Source of the DNA: Bauldia sp.
GTDB lineage: Bacteria > Pseudomonadota > Alphaproteobacteria > Rhizobiales > Kaistiaceae
Reading direction: 5' to 3'
Assembly: GCA_026126025.1 (NCBI GenBank)
Contig: JAHCJZ010000003.1
Location: forward strand, 186,001-250,000
DNA length: 64,000 nucleotides
Both the position numbers and the translations under genes were made by a program. The notes below the pieces were generated by a model. That model did no database searches, was not told the DNA's origin, and saw nothing but the letters and a program-made list of their open reading frames with translations. Shown piece by piece: positions 41,556 through 49,727 of the stretch (positions are counted from its first letter, which is position 1; every line of letters starts with the position of its first letter).

Positions 41556-43617
41556 ATCGGCCCTCCTTCTTGAAGCGCATGAATGCTACTGCCCCTTCGG
41601 CCATGCGTCTTTCCCAAGGGTCCTGCGCGTCGATGGCGGGCAGCCGGCCGCGCTCCTTCTTGAACCGCGAGGCGCGAACGGCAAGCTCTTTCGCTTCATC
41701 GGGCGTCAGACTAGTGCGCTTGGCGGCGATCGCCGCGGCGACCTGTTTCAAGCTGTCCTCGCTCATGGTCTTGGCGAGAATAGCGTAGGCTTCGCCGAAC
41801 GGATTGATCCGATCGATCAAGTCGATATCGAGTTCGCGCACGTCCATTGCGAATTTGCGCACGCCGTCGATCAGCGCGGTGTTGGCGCTCGGTTGGTCGT
41901 CCTCGCCGCGAGGCCCGGCACCGTCGCCGCCAAGCGCGATCTGCTTGGCTTTTTGCGTGATGTTGAGGGCGGCAATGGCGTGCTGGCGCACGGCCTCCTG
42001 ATCTTCCTCGTCGAGTTCGGGATATTTGTCCTTGATGATCTTCCCCATCTTCACTTGGGTCAGTTCCTCGGGGATCAGTTCCTCGTCGAACAGGCCGCGC
42101 TCGATGGCCGTCTTGTCCTGCACGAAGGCGGCGATGACCTCATTCAGATCCTCGGTGCAGATGCGTTCGGCCTCCTTGCTCTTGGGTTCGGCGAGGCCCT
42201 TAATCTCGATGTGGAACTGGCCGGTGTCTTCGTTGAAGCCGACATTGGGCTTCTCGGCGCTGTAGCCGCCTTCGCCATAGTCGAAGCCTTCGACCGGGCC
42301 GCTCTGCGGATTCTTCGGCGTGAAGTTGAAGCGTGGCGCGAGCACCTGCTCCATCAGCAGGCTGGCGGCGATGGCTTTCAGCGTATCGTTGACGGCCTCG
42401 GTGACGGCATCCTCGGCGGCATCAGGCTCAGCGATCAAATTGGTGAAGCGCGCGCGGGTCTTGCCCGGCGCGTCGCGGGTGGCGCGGCCGATGATCTGCA
42501 CGATCTCGGTGAGGCTCGACCGATAGCCGACGGTCAGCGCATGTTCGCACCAAATCCAGTCGAAGCCCTCCTTCGCCATGCCGAGTGCGATGATGATGTC
42601 GACATGGTCGCGGTTGTTCTTCTGCGCCGGGTCCTTCAGCGCGGCGGACACCTTGTCGCGCTTGCCGGCGTCGTCATCGACCAGGTCGGCGATGCGGAGC
42701 GTCCGGCCGTCGGGCGTCTTGACCAGCTGAAAGCCGGTGGCGGGGTCGGTCCCCTGCCAGTCGCCCAGGGCCTCGATGATGTGCTCCACCTCCTTGATCT
42801 TGTCCTTCGTGCTTTCGCGCGAATTGACGCTCGGGATGTGGATGATGGTCTTCTCGGCCGGGTCGAGGACGGCGAGAATGTCGTCGGCATAGGAGCCGGA
42901 ATAGAAGAAGTAGCCGATATCGAGCTGCTTCAGGAACTCGTAACCGTTGAGCTGCTCGTAGTAGGTGTAGGTGACGGTGTCGAACTTGGCTTCGTCCTGC
43001 GGGGCCAGCACGGGCATGGCGTCGCCCCGGAAGTATGAGCCGGTCATGGCGACGACATGCACCTTGTCGCGGGCGATGAACGCGCCAAGGTGCTGGCCGA
43101 GCTTGCTGTCGGGATCGGCGGAAACATGGTGGAACTCGTCCACTGCGATCAGCCTTCCGTCGAACTTCTCGACACCGAACTTGTCCACGGCGAAGCGGAA
43201 GGTCGCATGGGTGCAGACCAGCACCTTGTCATCGCTGTCAAGGAATGCGCCGAGCGAGTTGACCTTGCCGCCATTGTCCGCGCCGGGCGCGTTGCAGAGG
43301 TTCCACTTCGGCTCGACATGCCAGTCGGCCGAAAAGCCGTATTTGGTCAGCGGCTCGTCGTTAAAGCTCGCGCCGATGGATTTTTCGGGAACGACGATGA
43401 TGGCCTGCTTCAATCCCTGATTGGCGAGCTTGTCGAGGGCGATGAACATCAAGGCGCGGCTCTTGCCGGAGGCCGGCGGCGACTTGATGAGAAGATACTG
43501 CTCGCCGCGCCGCTCGAAGGCGCGCTCCTGCATCGGACGCATACCGAGCGCATTGGCCTTGGTCGATGAGCCGTTGCGGGCATAGGAAACGGAGACGGAG
43601 GGGACGGTGCTGACCAT
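41545..43617 (-). CDS. SF2 DEAD/DEAH-box helicase of the defence operon
   Basis: A 690-residue superfamily 2 ATPase of the restriction-enzyme type. Walker A is SPPASGKSR (46-54), motif II is VDEFHHV (near 158), motif III MTGSYF, and motif VI QIIGRATRD. The linker between the RecA-like domains and the C-terminal helical third (DEEDQEAVRQHAIAALNITQKAKQ) are not conserved in other helicases I know. It overlaps the GIY-YIG gene and follows the 286-residue gene with one base between. It probably moves along DNA and delivers the GIY-YIG nuclease. Confidence 0.88.
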   Translation of the reverse strand: MVSTVPSVSVSYARNGSSTKANALGMRPMQERAFERRGEQYLLIKSPPASGKSRALMFIALDKLANQGLKQAIIVVPEKSIGASFNDEPLTKYGFSADWHVEPKWNLCNAPGADNGGKVNSLGAFLDSDDKVLVCTHATFRFAVDKFGVEKFDGRLIAVDEFHHVSADPDSKLGQHLGAFIARDKVHVVAMTGSYFRGDAMPVLAPQDEAKFDTVTYTYYEQLNGYEFLKQLDIGYFFYSGSYADDILAVLDPAEKTIIHIPSVNSRESTKDKIKEVEHIIEALGDWQGTDPATGFQLVKTPDGRTLRIADLVDDDAGKRDKVSAALKDPAQKNNRDHVDIIIALGMAKEGFDWIWCEHALTVGYRSSLTEIVQIIGRATRDAPGKTRARFTNLIAEPDAAEDAVTEAVNDTLKAIAASLLMEQVLAPRFNFTPKNPQSGPVEGFDYGEGGYSAEKPNVGFNEDTGQFHIEIKGLAEPKSKEAERICTEDLNEVIAAFVQDKTAIERGLFDEELIPEELTQVKMGKIIKDKYPELDEEDQEAVRQHAIAALNITQKAKQIALGGDGAGPRGEDDQPSANTALIDGVRKFAMDVRELDIDLIDRINPFGEAYAILAKTMSEDSLKQVAAAIAAKRTSLTPDEAKELAVRASRFKKERGRLPAIDAQDPWERRMAEGAVAFMRFKKEGRYDG

Positions 43618-43618
43618 A

Positions 43619-44479
43619 TCAAGCCGCCTTTCGTTGACTGAATCGGCGAAGGAAAAGGCGGGCGGTTATCAGTGTTATCTGAAGCCTGAAAGTCGCATCT
43701 TCTTCTTCGGATAGACCTGGATGCCCACCGTGCGGGTGCATCCGGCTCATTAGCCCCTGAACGTACTGGGGCTTCTGGTTGTTGGCGTTCCACTCGTTGT
43801 AATCCGCGAGCAAGAACGGCGGCTGCACGCGAGCGCCAAGGAAATCGCGCTTTGCCCTGCTGTCATCGCTGCCGACATAGCCGAGAGCGACGGCGATCTC
43901 GTTTAGATAGCTCTCATAGAAATTGCGAAGCTCGCCGTTCGCGGACGACCATTCGCCCCTCTGAAATGCCGACACCGCTTGTTTCAGATGCCCCTTGGCA
44001 ACGGTGAATCCGCTGTCATCCAGAAGGGCGATGACTTCGCTCTCTGCCTCCCGAAAATCCAATCCAGGAATGTCTTCCGGCAGCATCCGGACAAGCGTCA
44101 GAATCTTCTTGGTCGCTTCGCCATCCCAAGAAAACCTAGAGGCAACACTGACCTCCGTTTCGACAACCTCGAAGCCATCGAACCGAAGGCCCGCGACCAG
44201 CTTCTTCCACGATACTGAATCTCGGCCCGCCTCGGGAGCGGTGATTGCGGTTTCGATCAACGCCCGATCAAGCGAGACACGGCCATTCTCGGTCATCACG
44301 GTAAGCTCTTCGTCGCAGGCGAGTTTCGCCCAGCTCGCAACGCGCGCGGGCTTGCTGGATGCGCTGCATCGTCCATCAATGCCCCATTGAACCTCCAAGA
44401 CTTCCATATCGCTGTGCGAATTGAAGTCGGCGACCACCTCGGCCGCGGCAACGATTGTCATGCGATTGAACTCGCTCAT
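43619..44479 (-). CDS. Helical protein of the defence operon (possibly HEPN-like or a specificity adaptor)
   Basis: A 286-residue protein with an N-terminal beta/alpha part (1-110) and a helical C-terminal half. The conserved-looking part is FQRGEWSSANGELRNFYESYLNEIAVALGY and HPHGGHPGLSEEEDATFRLQITLITARLFLRRF. The helix arrangement recalls HEPN-type proteins, but I see no R-x4-6-H pair, so RNase activity is not supported. Its ATG overlaps the methyltransferase stop codon, so the products are made in fixed ratio. It may be a structural or recognition subunit. Confidence 0.55.
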   Translation of the reverse strand: MSEFNRMTIVAAAEVVADFNSHSDMEVLEVQWGIDGRCSASSKPARVASWAKLACDEELTVMTENGRVSLDRALIETAITAPEAGRDSVSWKKLVAGLRFDGFEVVETEVSVASRFSWDGEATKKILTLVRMLPEDIPGLDFREAESEVIALLDDSGFTVAKGHLKQAVSAFQRGEWSSANGELRNFYESYLNEIAVALGYVGSDDSRAKRDFLGARVQPPFLLADYNEWNANNQKPQYVQGLMSRMHPHGGHPGLSEEEDATFRLQITLITARLFLRRFSQRKAA

Positions 44480-47253
44480 GCCGCCCCCGCCCTGCGTTTC
44501 TTTGCCGGCACCGGCGACACAATCATTTTGGTGTAAAGATCGAACAGCTTTTCCAGCCGCTCCGTGTCGTTGCGGAAGCGGCGGCCGACATAGATGCGCT
44601 CGAGCACCTCATCGTTGTGCTCGTGCGCCGCGCGCAGATCGGCCGGCATGTTCTCCGGGTCGTAGAGATCGGCGATGGTCGCCGGGAAATGCGCCTCGCG
44701 CGCCAGCAAAATGTCTTCGGCGCAGCGGGTCAGGTCGGCCTTGTTCTTCTCGGTGAGCGTCGGGACCGGGAAGGTGTTCCAGCCGAGTGTGTTGGAATAG
44801 CGATAGTCAGTCTTCAGTTTGCCGCAGACGGTGCCGATCCAGACAAGATGCAAGCGCGATGCGATCAGTGCCATTGTCCAGAGCGGCGCGTCATAGAGTG
44901 CAAATGCTAGGTTGGACACGATTGTGCCCTTGGGAAGTATCCCGCATGGAAGGAATGGACGCCGCTCTGACGACGCGCTCGGAACAACTACCGTCGAAGC
45001 GCATTCTCGATGAGGGCGGTAGGCAAACTGGAATGGATACCGAGCAAGCTCGACAGTTTCTGCACGATCACTTTCCGCCCTGAATTTCGCTACGCTGGCG
45101 ACCTTGGAGGCGATGGTGCCATTCGTCTTGGCGGTGGTTTCGTCCTCGGGATTGATCCAAAGGCACCATCGCTCGATGCCATTGATGAACTCTCTCGACC
45201 CAACATATCGGCGAACAAACTGTTCAAACTCATCGCCCTCTTTTCGTATCGCTTCCCTCTCCGAAGGTAGGACGGTGAAGTGGCCACCGTCGATAGGCTG
45301 GTTGCCGAACGTCATGGTCGACAACGCCGATATGGGTTTTGACGACTTTTCTACCTCGATGTTCCTGCCGGGAACCAGGTAGGCATTGATATTCTCCGCC
45401 TCACGCGCGGTTACCTCTCCTGTTTGCGTGAGCGAATAGAGAGTCCTGACTCGTCCGGCCCGACGGGAAATGCCGACGATAGCAACTGTGACGCCGGCAT
45501 TGTGGCTAGCAAGATTGGCCCATTTGAATGAAGTATGGGCGAAAGCGATTTCGTGTCCGGTCTTGAAGATGAGTGGCCAAAGGATAGGAACCTGCTTTCC
45601 TTGGCAGATGGAGTTTGTGGCCACAAAGGCGGCGACAGAAGCGGTCTGTGTGCCGTAGTCGGCCGCCTTCATGAACCAGCCCGCCACGTAGTCGAGCGAC
45701 TTCCAGCTTTTCACTCGCCGGTCGAAGATCGTCTTGAGATCGGACTTGTGATCGTCAGATTGTCCTTGGCTTCCGAGATATGGCGGATTCCCGCAGATAT
45801 AGGTTTCCCCACCCTGATTCTCGAAGTCGATCTGCGCCTGATCCAGTGGCGTGTGAAACAAGTCCTCTGCCTGCAACTTCACACCCGTTCCGGTCGGCGG
45901 GCAGATGCTCAGCCAGTCGAGCCGCAGGGCATTGCCGCAGGTGATCCAGTTCTGCGCGTCGAGCGGCAGGAAGTCCTGCAAGGCTTCCTGCTGCCCACGA
46001 TAGAGCACGTCGCACTGAAACTCCGCGATGATGAGCGCCAACCGCGCAACCTCGGCCGGAAAGTCGCGCAACTCGATGCCTCGGAAGTTCGTGAGCGGGA
46101 TTTCGGTACGGCGGTCGGCCTCGCCGCGCCGCCTGTTGATCTCGGCCTCGATCTCCCGCATCGCCTTGTAGGCGATGACAAGGAAATTGCCTGAGCCGCA
46201 GGCAGGGTCGAAGACCCTGATCTTCGCCATGCGGTTGCGCAGGTTCAAGAGCTTGCGGGAATTGTCGCCCGCTTCTTCCAGCTGCGCCCGCAAATCGTCG
46301 AGAAACAACGGGTTCAACACTTTCAGGATGTTCGGCACGGACGTGTAGTGCATGCCGAGCGCGCCGCGCTCCTCGTCCTCGGCGACGGCCTGGATCATCG
46401 ACCCGAAAATGTCCGGGTTGATCTTCGTCCAGTCGAGGCTGCCGATGTGCATGAGGTAGGAGCGCGCGATCTTGGAAAAATGCGGCGCGTCCACGCTGCC
46501 GGAAAACAATTCGCCGTTCACATAAGGAAAGGCGTCGGCCCATCGCGGAACGCCAGCGCTCGCGCGGTCCTCGCGCTTGGTATTCATGGCGCGGAACAAC
46601 TCGCCGATCACTTCATGGGTGTTGGACGAATCCTTGGCGCTCATGCGCTCGACGGTCTGCGTGAACAGGCCGATGCCGTGGAAAATGTCGGTGCGCTCGG
46701 CGAAGAAGCAGAAGATCAGCCGCGCCATGAAATGATTCATGTCGTGGCGGCGCGCGGCGGTGCCCCAATCGGGGTTATCTTTCAGAAGCTCGACATAGAG
46801 CCGGTTCATGCGGCTCGTGGCGCGGATATCAAAGGAGCTTTCGCGGACCTGCTTGACGGTGGTGATGCCGGCGAGCGGCAGGAAGAATCCGAAATGATCG
46901 GGGAAGTCGGCATAGGAACAGGCGACAGTTTCGCCGGTATCCAGGTCTTCAGCCTCGAAGTCCGCGCCGTCGGTGGCGAGGATGAAGCGCGCCTTCGCCT
47001 TCGCCGTGGCGGGGCTGGCTTTCAGCGCGGCCAAGGTCTTCGTCACCGTGCCCGGCGCGGCGACGGCGATATGGATGTGATTGCGTTGCAGGACGCCGCC
47101 CAGATCGGAGCTGTTCGACGCTCCGGCCCGCAGCTTCTTGATCGTGGTTTCCTTGTTGCCGAAGGCTCGCAGAAAGGCGAACGGGAACTCGGCGGCGTCA
47201 AACGGTTGCTCGGCGAGCGCCGATATCGCTTCCTCAATCTCCACTGCGTTCAT
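44476..47253 (-). CDS. MmeI-family adenine methyltransferase with a degenerate nuclease domain
   Basis: A 925-residue protein that follows the MmeI type IIL restriction-modification enzyme along its length: helical spacer (HYTSVPNILKVLNPLFLDDLRAQ), methylase motif I FDPACGSGNFLVIAYK (near 350), motif IV GNPPYLGS (near 486), target-recognition region (RYVGSREFINGIERWCLWI) and C-terminal helices (DLYDPENMPADLRAAHEHND). In MmeI the first 150 residues hold a D-x9-E-x-K nuclease centre; the matching region here (NHIHIAVAAPGTVTKTL, ARFILATDGADFEAEDL) lacks that pattern. It therefore probably methylates but does not cut. Confidence 0.88.
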   Translation of the reverse strand: MNAVEIEEAISALAEQPFDAAEFPFAFLRAFGNKETTIKKLRAGASNSSDLGGVLQRNHIHIAVAAPGTVTKTLAALKASPATAKAKARFILATDGADFEAEDLDTGETVACSYADFPDHFGFFLPLAGITTVKQVRESSFDIRATSRMNRLYVELLKDNPDWGTAARRHDMNHFMARLIFCFFAERTDIFHGIGLFTQTVERMSAKDSSNTHEVIGELFRAMNTKREDRASAGVPRWADAFPYVNGELFSGSVDAPHFSKIARSYLMHIGSLDWTKINPDIFGSMIQAVAEDEERGALGMHYTSVPNILKVLNPLFLDDLRAQLEEAGDNSRKLLNLRNRMAKIRVFDPACGSGNFLVIAYKAMREIEAEINRRRGEADRRTEIPLTNFRGIELRDFPAEVARLALIIAEFQCDVLYRGQQEALQDFLPLDAQNWITCGNALRLDWLSICPPTGTGVKLQAEDLFHTPLDQAQIDFENQGGETYICGNPPYLGSQGQSDDHKSDLKTIFDRRVKSWKSLDYVAGWFMKAADYGTQTASVAAFVATNSICQGKQVPILWPLIFKTGHEIAFAHTSFKWANLASHNAGVTVAIVGISRRAGRVRTLYSLTQTGEVTAREAENINAYLVPGRNIEVEKSSKPISALSTMTFGNQPIDGGHFTVLPSEREAIRKEGDEFEQFVRRYVGSREFINGIERWCLWINPEDETTAKTNGTIASKVASVAKFRAESDRAETVELARYPFQFAYRPHRECASTVVVPSASSERRPFLPCGILPKGTIVSNLAFALYDAPLWTMALIASRLHLVWIGTVCGKLKTDYRYSNTLGWNTFPVPTLTEKNKADLTRCAEDILLAREAHFPATIADLYDPENMPADLRAAHEHNDEVLERIYVGRRFRNDTERLEKLFDLYTKMIVSPVPAKKRRAGAA

Positions 47254-47444
47254 GCGTTCCTCTGCGCACGCGGTCGCGGAGTCCCGACGACCTCGTCGGC
47301 GGCCCTATCTTGAGCGCGCAGCCAGGTAGCGACGCGGCTTGCCGCGGCTGCCTCTGCCTCAGCGGCTATCCCCTGCTGCTCCAGGAAACTGTCTAACGTC
47401 GTCCCGATGTACCCCTTCTCGGCGTCGGCCAATGGCTTGGTCAT
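47250..47444 (-). CDS. Small Fis/XRE-like regulator or antitoxin-type protein
   Basis: A 64-residue protein with KGYIGTTLDSFLEQQGIAAEAEAAAASRVATWLRAQ. This resembles the short antitoxin-like proteins with G-S/T-x-F/L-D-x-F-L-E-E-E-G-I...A...R-V-x-A-W. The rest is a basic tail. Both ends overlap neighbours: its ATG sits on the stop of the 56-residue gene, and its stop overlaps the methyltransferase ATG. It is likely a regulator of the operon. It is short, so the assignment is tentative. Confidence 0.55.
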   Translation of the reverse strand: MTKPLADAEKGYIGTTLDSFLEQQGIAAEAEAAAASRVATWLRAQDRAADEVVGTPRPRAQRNA

Positions 47445-47611
47445 GGTGTCCCTGCCTCGCCATCGTCGACGGCACCGTCATTGCTGCCAGCCTTGGTCCG
47501 TGCTGCTGCGCGGACGAATTCCGCCTCCAAGGCGTCGTAGGCCGCTACGTATTCGGGGTCCTTGCGCCATTCGGCGAAGGCCTCAGTGACAGGGATGAGC
47601 TGACGATTCAC
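47441..47611 (-). CDS. Very small protein resembling the N-terminus of an XRE antitoxin
   Basis: A 56-residue frame from GTG at 47611 to TGA at 47441, with GGAG nine bases upstream of the start. FAEWRKDPEYVAAYDALEAEFVRAAART matches the helical N-terminal arm of HigA/XRE antitoxins (D-P-E-Y/F-x-A-A-Y-D-A-L-E-x-E-F), but the helix-turn-helix that should follow is missing. It overlaps the next gene by ATGA. It may be a remnant that is still translated for coupling, or a small toxin-binding peptide. Confidence 0.5.
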   Translation of the reverse strand: MNRQLIPVTEAFAEWRKDPEYVAAYDALEAEFVRAAARTKAGSNDGAVDDGEAGTP

Positions 47612-47626
47612 GGTTCCTCCACTCCC

Positions 47627-48000
47627 TTAGCCTGGCTGCATGGAGCGCAGCGGCATGGCGAGCACGATGTCGGTGTAGCCGACGCGCGGTGCCAACTGTC
47701 GACCGCGGCCCTTCTCGAACCGCACCAAGCCGTAACGCTCCATCGTCCGCAGGGTCCGGGACAGGTTAGAGGCGCACGGCCGGTCTTCTCGGCCAGTTCG
47801 TTCATCGACGCCGGCTCGGTCTCAGCGATCAGCGCCAGGAGTGCCCGATTCTCGTCGGACAGCACCTTGGCGAAGCTCTCGACCGACGTGAACCATGCCT
47901 TCGGATCATCGGCCGCCGGCTTGAACGCGCCGCGGGCGATCGCCATGGTCCTGGCCTTGTACTGGTCGTAGGTGGCAATCCCAACCCGCAGTGTCGTCAT
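47627..48000 (-). pseudogene. Helix-turn-helix regulator (HVO_A0114/MarR-like) with a frameshift
   Basis: The N-terminal 77 residues are normal (RVGIATYDQYKARTMAIARG, AFKPAADDPKAWFTSVESFAKVLSDENRALLALI, MNELAEKTGRA). Near 47770 one base is missing: adding it back restores ASNLSRTLRTMERYGLVRFE and then a normal end (RVGYTDIVLAMPLRSMQPG) at a TAA at 47627. Without the repair the protein is read into a Cys-rich non-homologous tail. The gene overlaps higA by ATGA. It is either a real recent mutation or a sequencing error. Confidence 0.75.
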
Positions 48001-48311
48001 GCAACCCCCGGCCTCGGCAAGCTCACCGCCGGCACGTGGATCGTCGCGACGATCTCCGCCTCACGCTCACGCGCCTGAGCCAGGTCGTAGGCCGTCTGCA
48101 TCGCAAGCCAGGTGTCGGCGCTCGACCCGAACACCTTCTCGAAGCGGATCGCCATGTCCGGCGTCACGCTGCCGCGCTCGTTGACGATCTTGTCGAGGGT
48201 CTGCCGGCTGACGCCAAGAGCCTCGGCCGCCTTGCCGATGGTCAGGTTCAACTCCGGCAGGCAGTCCTCGCGGACGATGCGGCCGGGATGGGGCGGGTTC
48301 TTCATACGCAT
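47997..48311 (-). CDS. higA: HigA-family antitoxin
   Basis: A 104-residue protein with PPHPGRIVREDCLPELNLTIGKAAEALGVSRQTLDKIVNERGSVTPDMAIRFEKVFG, the HigA form of the Cro/C1 helix-turn-helix, and a helical end (WLAMQTAYDLAQARERE). It neutralises HigB and represses their shared promoter. ATG at 48311 has GGAG seven bases upstream. The final codon overlaps the ATG of the next (frameshifted) regulator, which places the toxin-antitoxin pair in the same transcript as the downstream defence genes. Confidence 0.93.
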   Translation of the reverse strand: MRMKNPPHPGRIVREDCLPELNLTIGKAAEALGVSRQTLDKIVNERGSVTPDMAIRFEKVFGSSADTWLAMQTAYDLAQAREREAEIVATIHVPAVSLPRPGVA

Positions 48312-48321
48312 TGCCAATCTC

Positions 48322-48600
48322 CTAGTGGTAGTCCACGTGATCCACGTCGAAGGCATCGCCATCGACGAAACGGAACACGATGCGCCAGTTCCCGGTGACC
48401 CAGACGGCATGAAAGCCCTTGTAGTCACCACTGAGCGCGTGCAGCCGGTATCCCGCCACGTTGCAATCCTCGATCCGCCGCGCGGCCTCGATCGTTGCGA
48501 GGCGGTTCTCGATACGGCTGATCTGGTCGGCGGGAAGTCCGCGGCTATCCCCCTTCTCGAACAGGTTCCGCAGCTTCTTGCTCTTGAAAGTCCGGATCAT
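48322..48600 (-). CDS. higB: HigB-family (RelE/ParE-like) mRNA interferase toxin
   Basis: A 92-residue toxin with IRTFKSKKLRNLFEKGDSRGLP, RIENRLATIEAARRIEDCNVAGYRLHALSGDYKG and FHAVWVTGNWRIVFRFVDGDAFDVDHVDYH. This is the standard HigB layout with the toxin gene first, and the family cuts mRNA on the ribosome. ATG at 48600 is used; the open frame extends ten codons upstream through the promoter region. HigA follows after ten bases. Confidence 0.93.
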   Translation of the reverse strand: MIRTFKSKKLRNLFEKGDSRGLPADQISRIENRLATIEAARRIEDCNVAGYRLHALSGDYKGFHAVWVTGNWRIVFRFVDGDAFDVDHVDYH

Positions 48601-48615
48601 GCCCGCCTCGCAATC

Positions 48616-48644
48616 AATGTAAACTGACAATAGTCAGTTGTCAA
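48616..48644 (-). promoter_or_regulatory. higBA promoter with embedded operator
   Basis: On the minus strand, TTGACA (48644-48639), a 17-base spacer and TACATT (48621-48616) form a strong sigma-70-type promoter 16 bases before higB. The spacer contains the perfect palindrome ACTGACAATAGTCAGT (48623-48638), well placed for repression by HigA. All genes from higB to the GIY-YIG gene overlap or nearly touch, so this probably drives the whole operon. Confidence 0.75.
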
Positions 48645-48675
48645 TGGAACTCCCGACCGTTTGAATGGTAGCGCA

Positions 48676-49026
48676 TCAGGACTCGGGTTGCCGGCTGCCC
48701 CTGAGCCGCCGTCCATCCTCGATCATGTCCTCGTCTCGGATGGTGAGGCCGTACTGGCGGAGGGCGTCCATGACGACATGGCGGACGCTCGCCTCCTGCC
48801 GGACGGCCAGAATCTTCAACTCGGTCCAGAGGTAATCGGGAAGCACCATGTTGAGGGGCTTGGTGCGGGTGTGGGGAAACCCACCTGAAGCGTCAGGGGA
48901 CGCCTTTACGGTCGGCTGCGGGGCGACCAGGGCGGCGACCCCCTTCTCCTTCGCCAGCCGTTCTATGCCGGCATCGAGCGGGTCCTTGTCGAGGGGCTGG
49001 AACGGGGCGCGGGAACGCTGGCTCAT
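48676..49026 (-). CDS. Ribbon-helix-helix-like partner of ParA
   Basis: A 116-residue protein with a disordered N-terminal half (Pro/Lys-rich, 30-58) and a C-terminal domain LNMVLPDYLWTELKILAVRQEASVRHVVMDALRQYG, which fits a ribbon-helix-helix DNA-binding fold. Its ATG overlaps the ParA stop codon. The pair recalls ParAG-type partition or the VirC1/VirC2 pair that helps relaxosome formation. Either segregation of an excised circle or transfer stimulation is possible. Confidence 0.7.
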   Translation of the reverse strand: MSQRSRAPFQPLDKDPLDAGIERLAKEKGVAALVAPQPTVKASPDASGGFPHTRTKPLNMVLPDYLWTELKILAVRQEASVRHVVMDALRQYGLTIRDEDMIEDGRRLRGSRQPES

Positions 49027-49685
49027 GCGGCGCTCCTAGTGACGGAAGCCGCCCCGACGACGGCCTTCATTTCGGCGACGAGCGCGGCAATTTCGGCCCC
49101 TGCCCGGTTGGGCTCGGTCAGCGTCGGCGGCTCGCCGTTGAGGAACATCTCCCGGTAAGACGCACGCTCGATCAGCACCGTCTCGAAGCGCGGCAGCCTG
49201 TGGCGCTCCAGTTCGGCGAACGCGAACTCGCTGACGCGGGTGCGCAGCGGGAACATCTTGGTCAGCAGGACGCGGAACGGAATCTCCCGGCCGGCCGTCT
49301 CCGCCACGTCCCGCAGGTCGTCAGCGATGACGAGGGCTTCCCGCATGTCCGGCTCGGACGCCTGGGCAGGGATGATGACAAGGTCCGCCCGCGCCAGGGC
49401 TTTGAGCAGCGTCACCTCGCGGCTGCCGGCCAGGTCGATCAGGATGTGGTCGAACTCGCCCGACTCCTGACTTTCGCGGCAGAACGCGGTGAAGGCCGGC
49501 GGCTCGATCGCCGTAACGGTGAGATTCGGAATAGACGTGCGCAGTGCCCACCGTTTGAGGGTGCCGTTCTGGTCGAGGTCGATGACCTGGACCCCCTCCC
49601 CGCCGAGCGCGAGATGGGCCGCAACGGCGGCGCAGGTGGTGGACTTGCCGACCCCTCCCTTGGAGGATGCGAATGTGACGATCAT
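49023..49685 (-). CDS. parA: ParA/VirC1-family partition ATPase
   Basis: A 220-residue deviant-Walker ATPase: FASSKGGVGKSTTCAAVA (motif A with signature Lys), VIDLDQNGTLKRWA (A'), HILIDLAGSREV (B) and VIIPAQASEPDMREAL. There is no N-terminal helix-turn-helix, as in small ParA and VirC1 proteins. The ATG at 49685 begins MIVTFASSKGG; TTG-type codons upstream are not needed. It is divergent from the RepL-like gene across a 450-bp control and origin-like interval. Confidence 0.9.
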   Translation of the reverse strand: MIVTFASSKGGVGKSTTCAAVAAHLALGGEGVQVIDLDQNGTLKRWALRTSIPNLTVTAIEPPAFTAFCRESQESGEFDHILIDLAGSREVTLLKALARADLVIIPAQASEPDMREALVIADDLRDVAETAGREIPFRVLLTKMFPLRTRVSEFAFAELERHRLPRFETVLIERASYREMFLNGEPPTLTEPNRAGAEIAALVAEMKAVVGAASVTRSAA

Positions 49686-49727
49686 GAAGAACAATCTGCT
49701 TGGGTGAGTGAATATAACTGCAAATAG

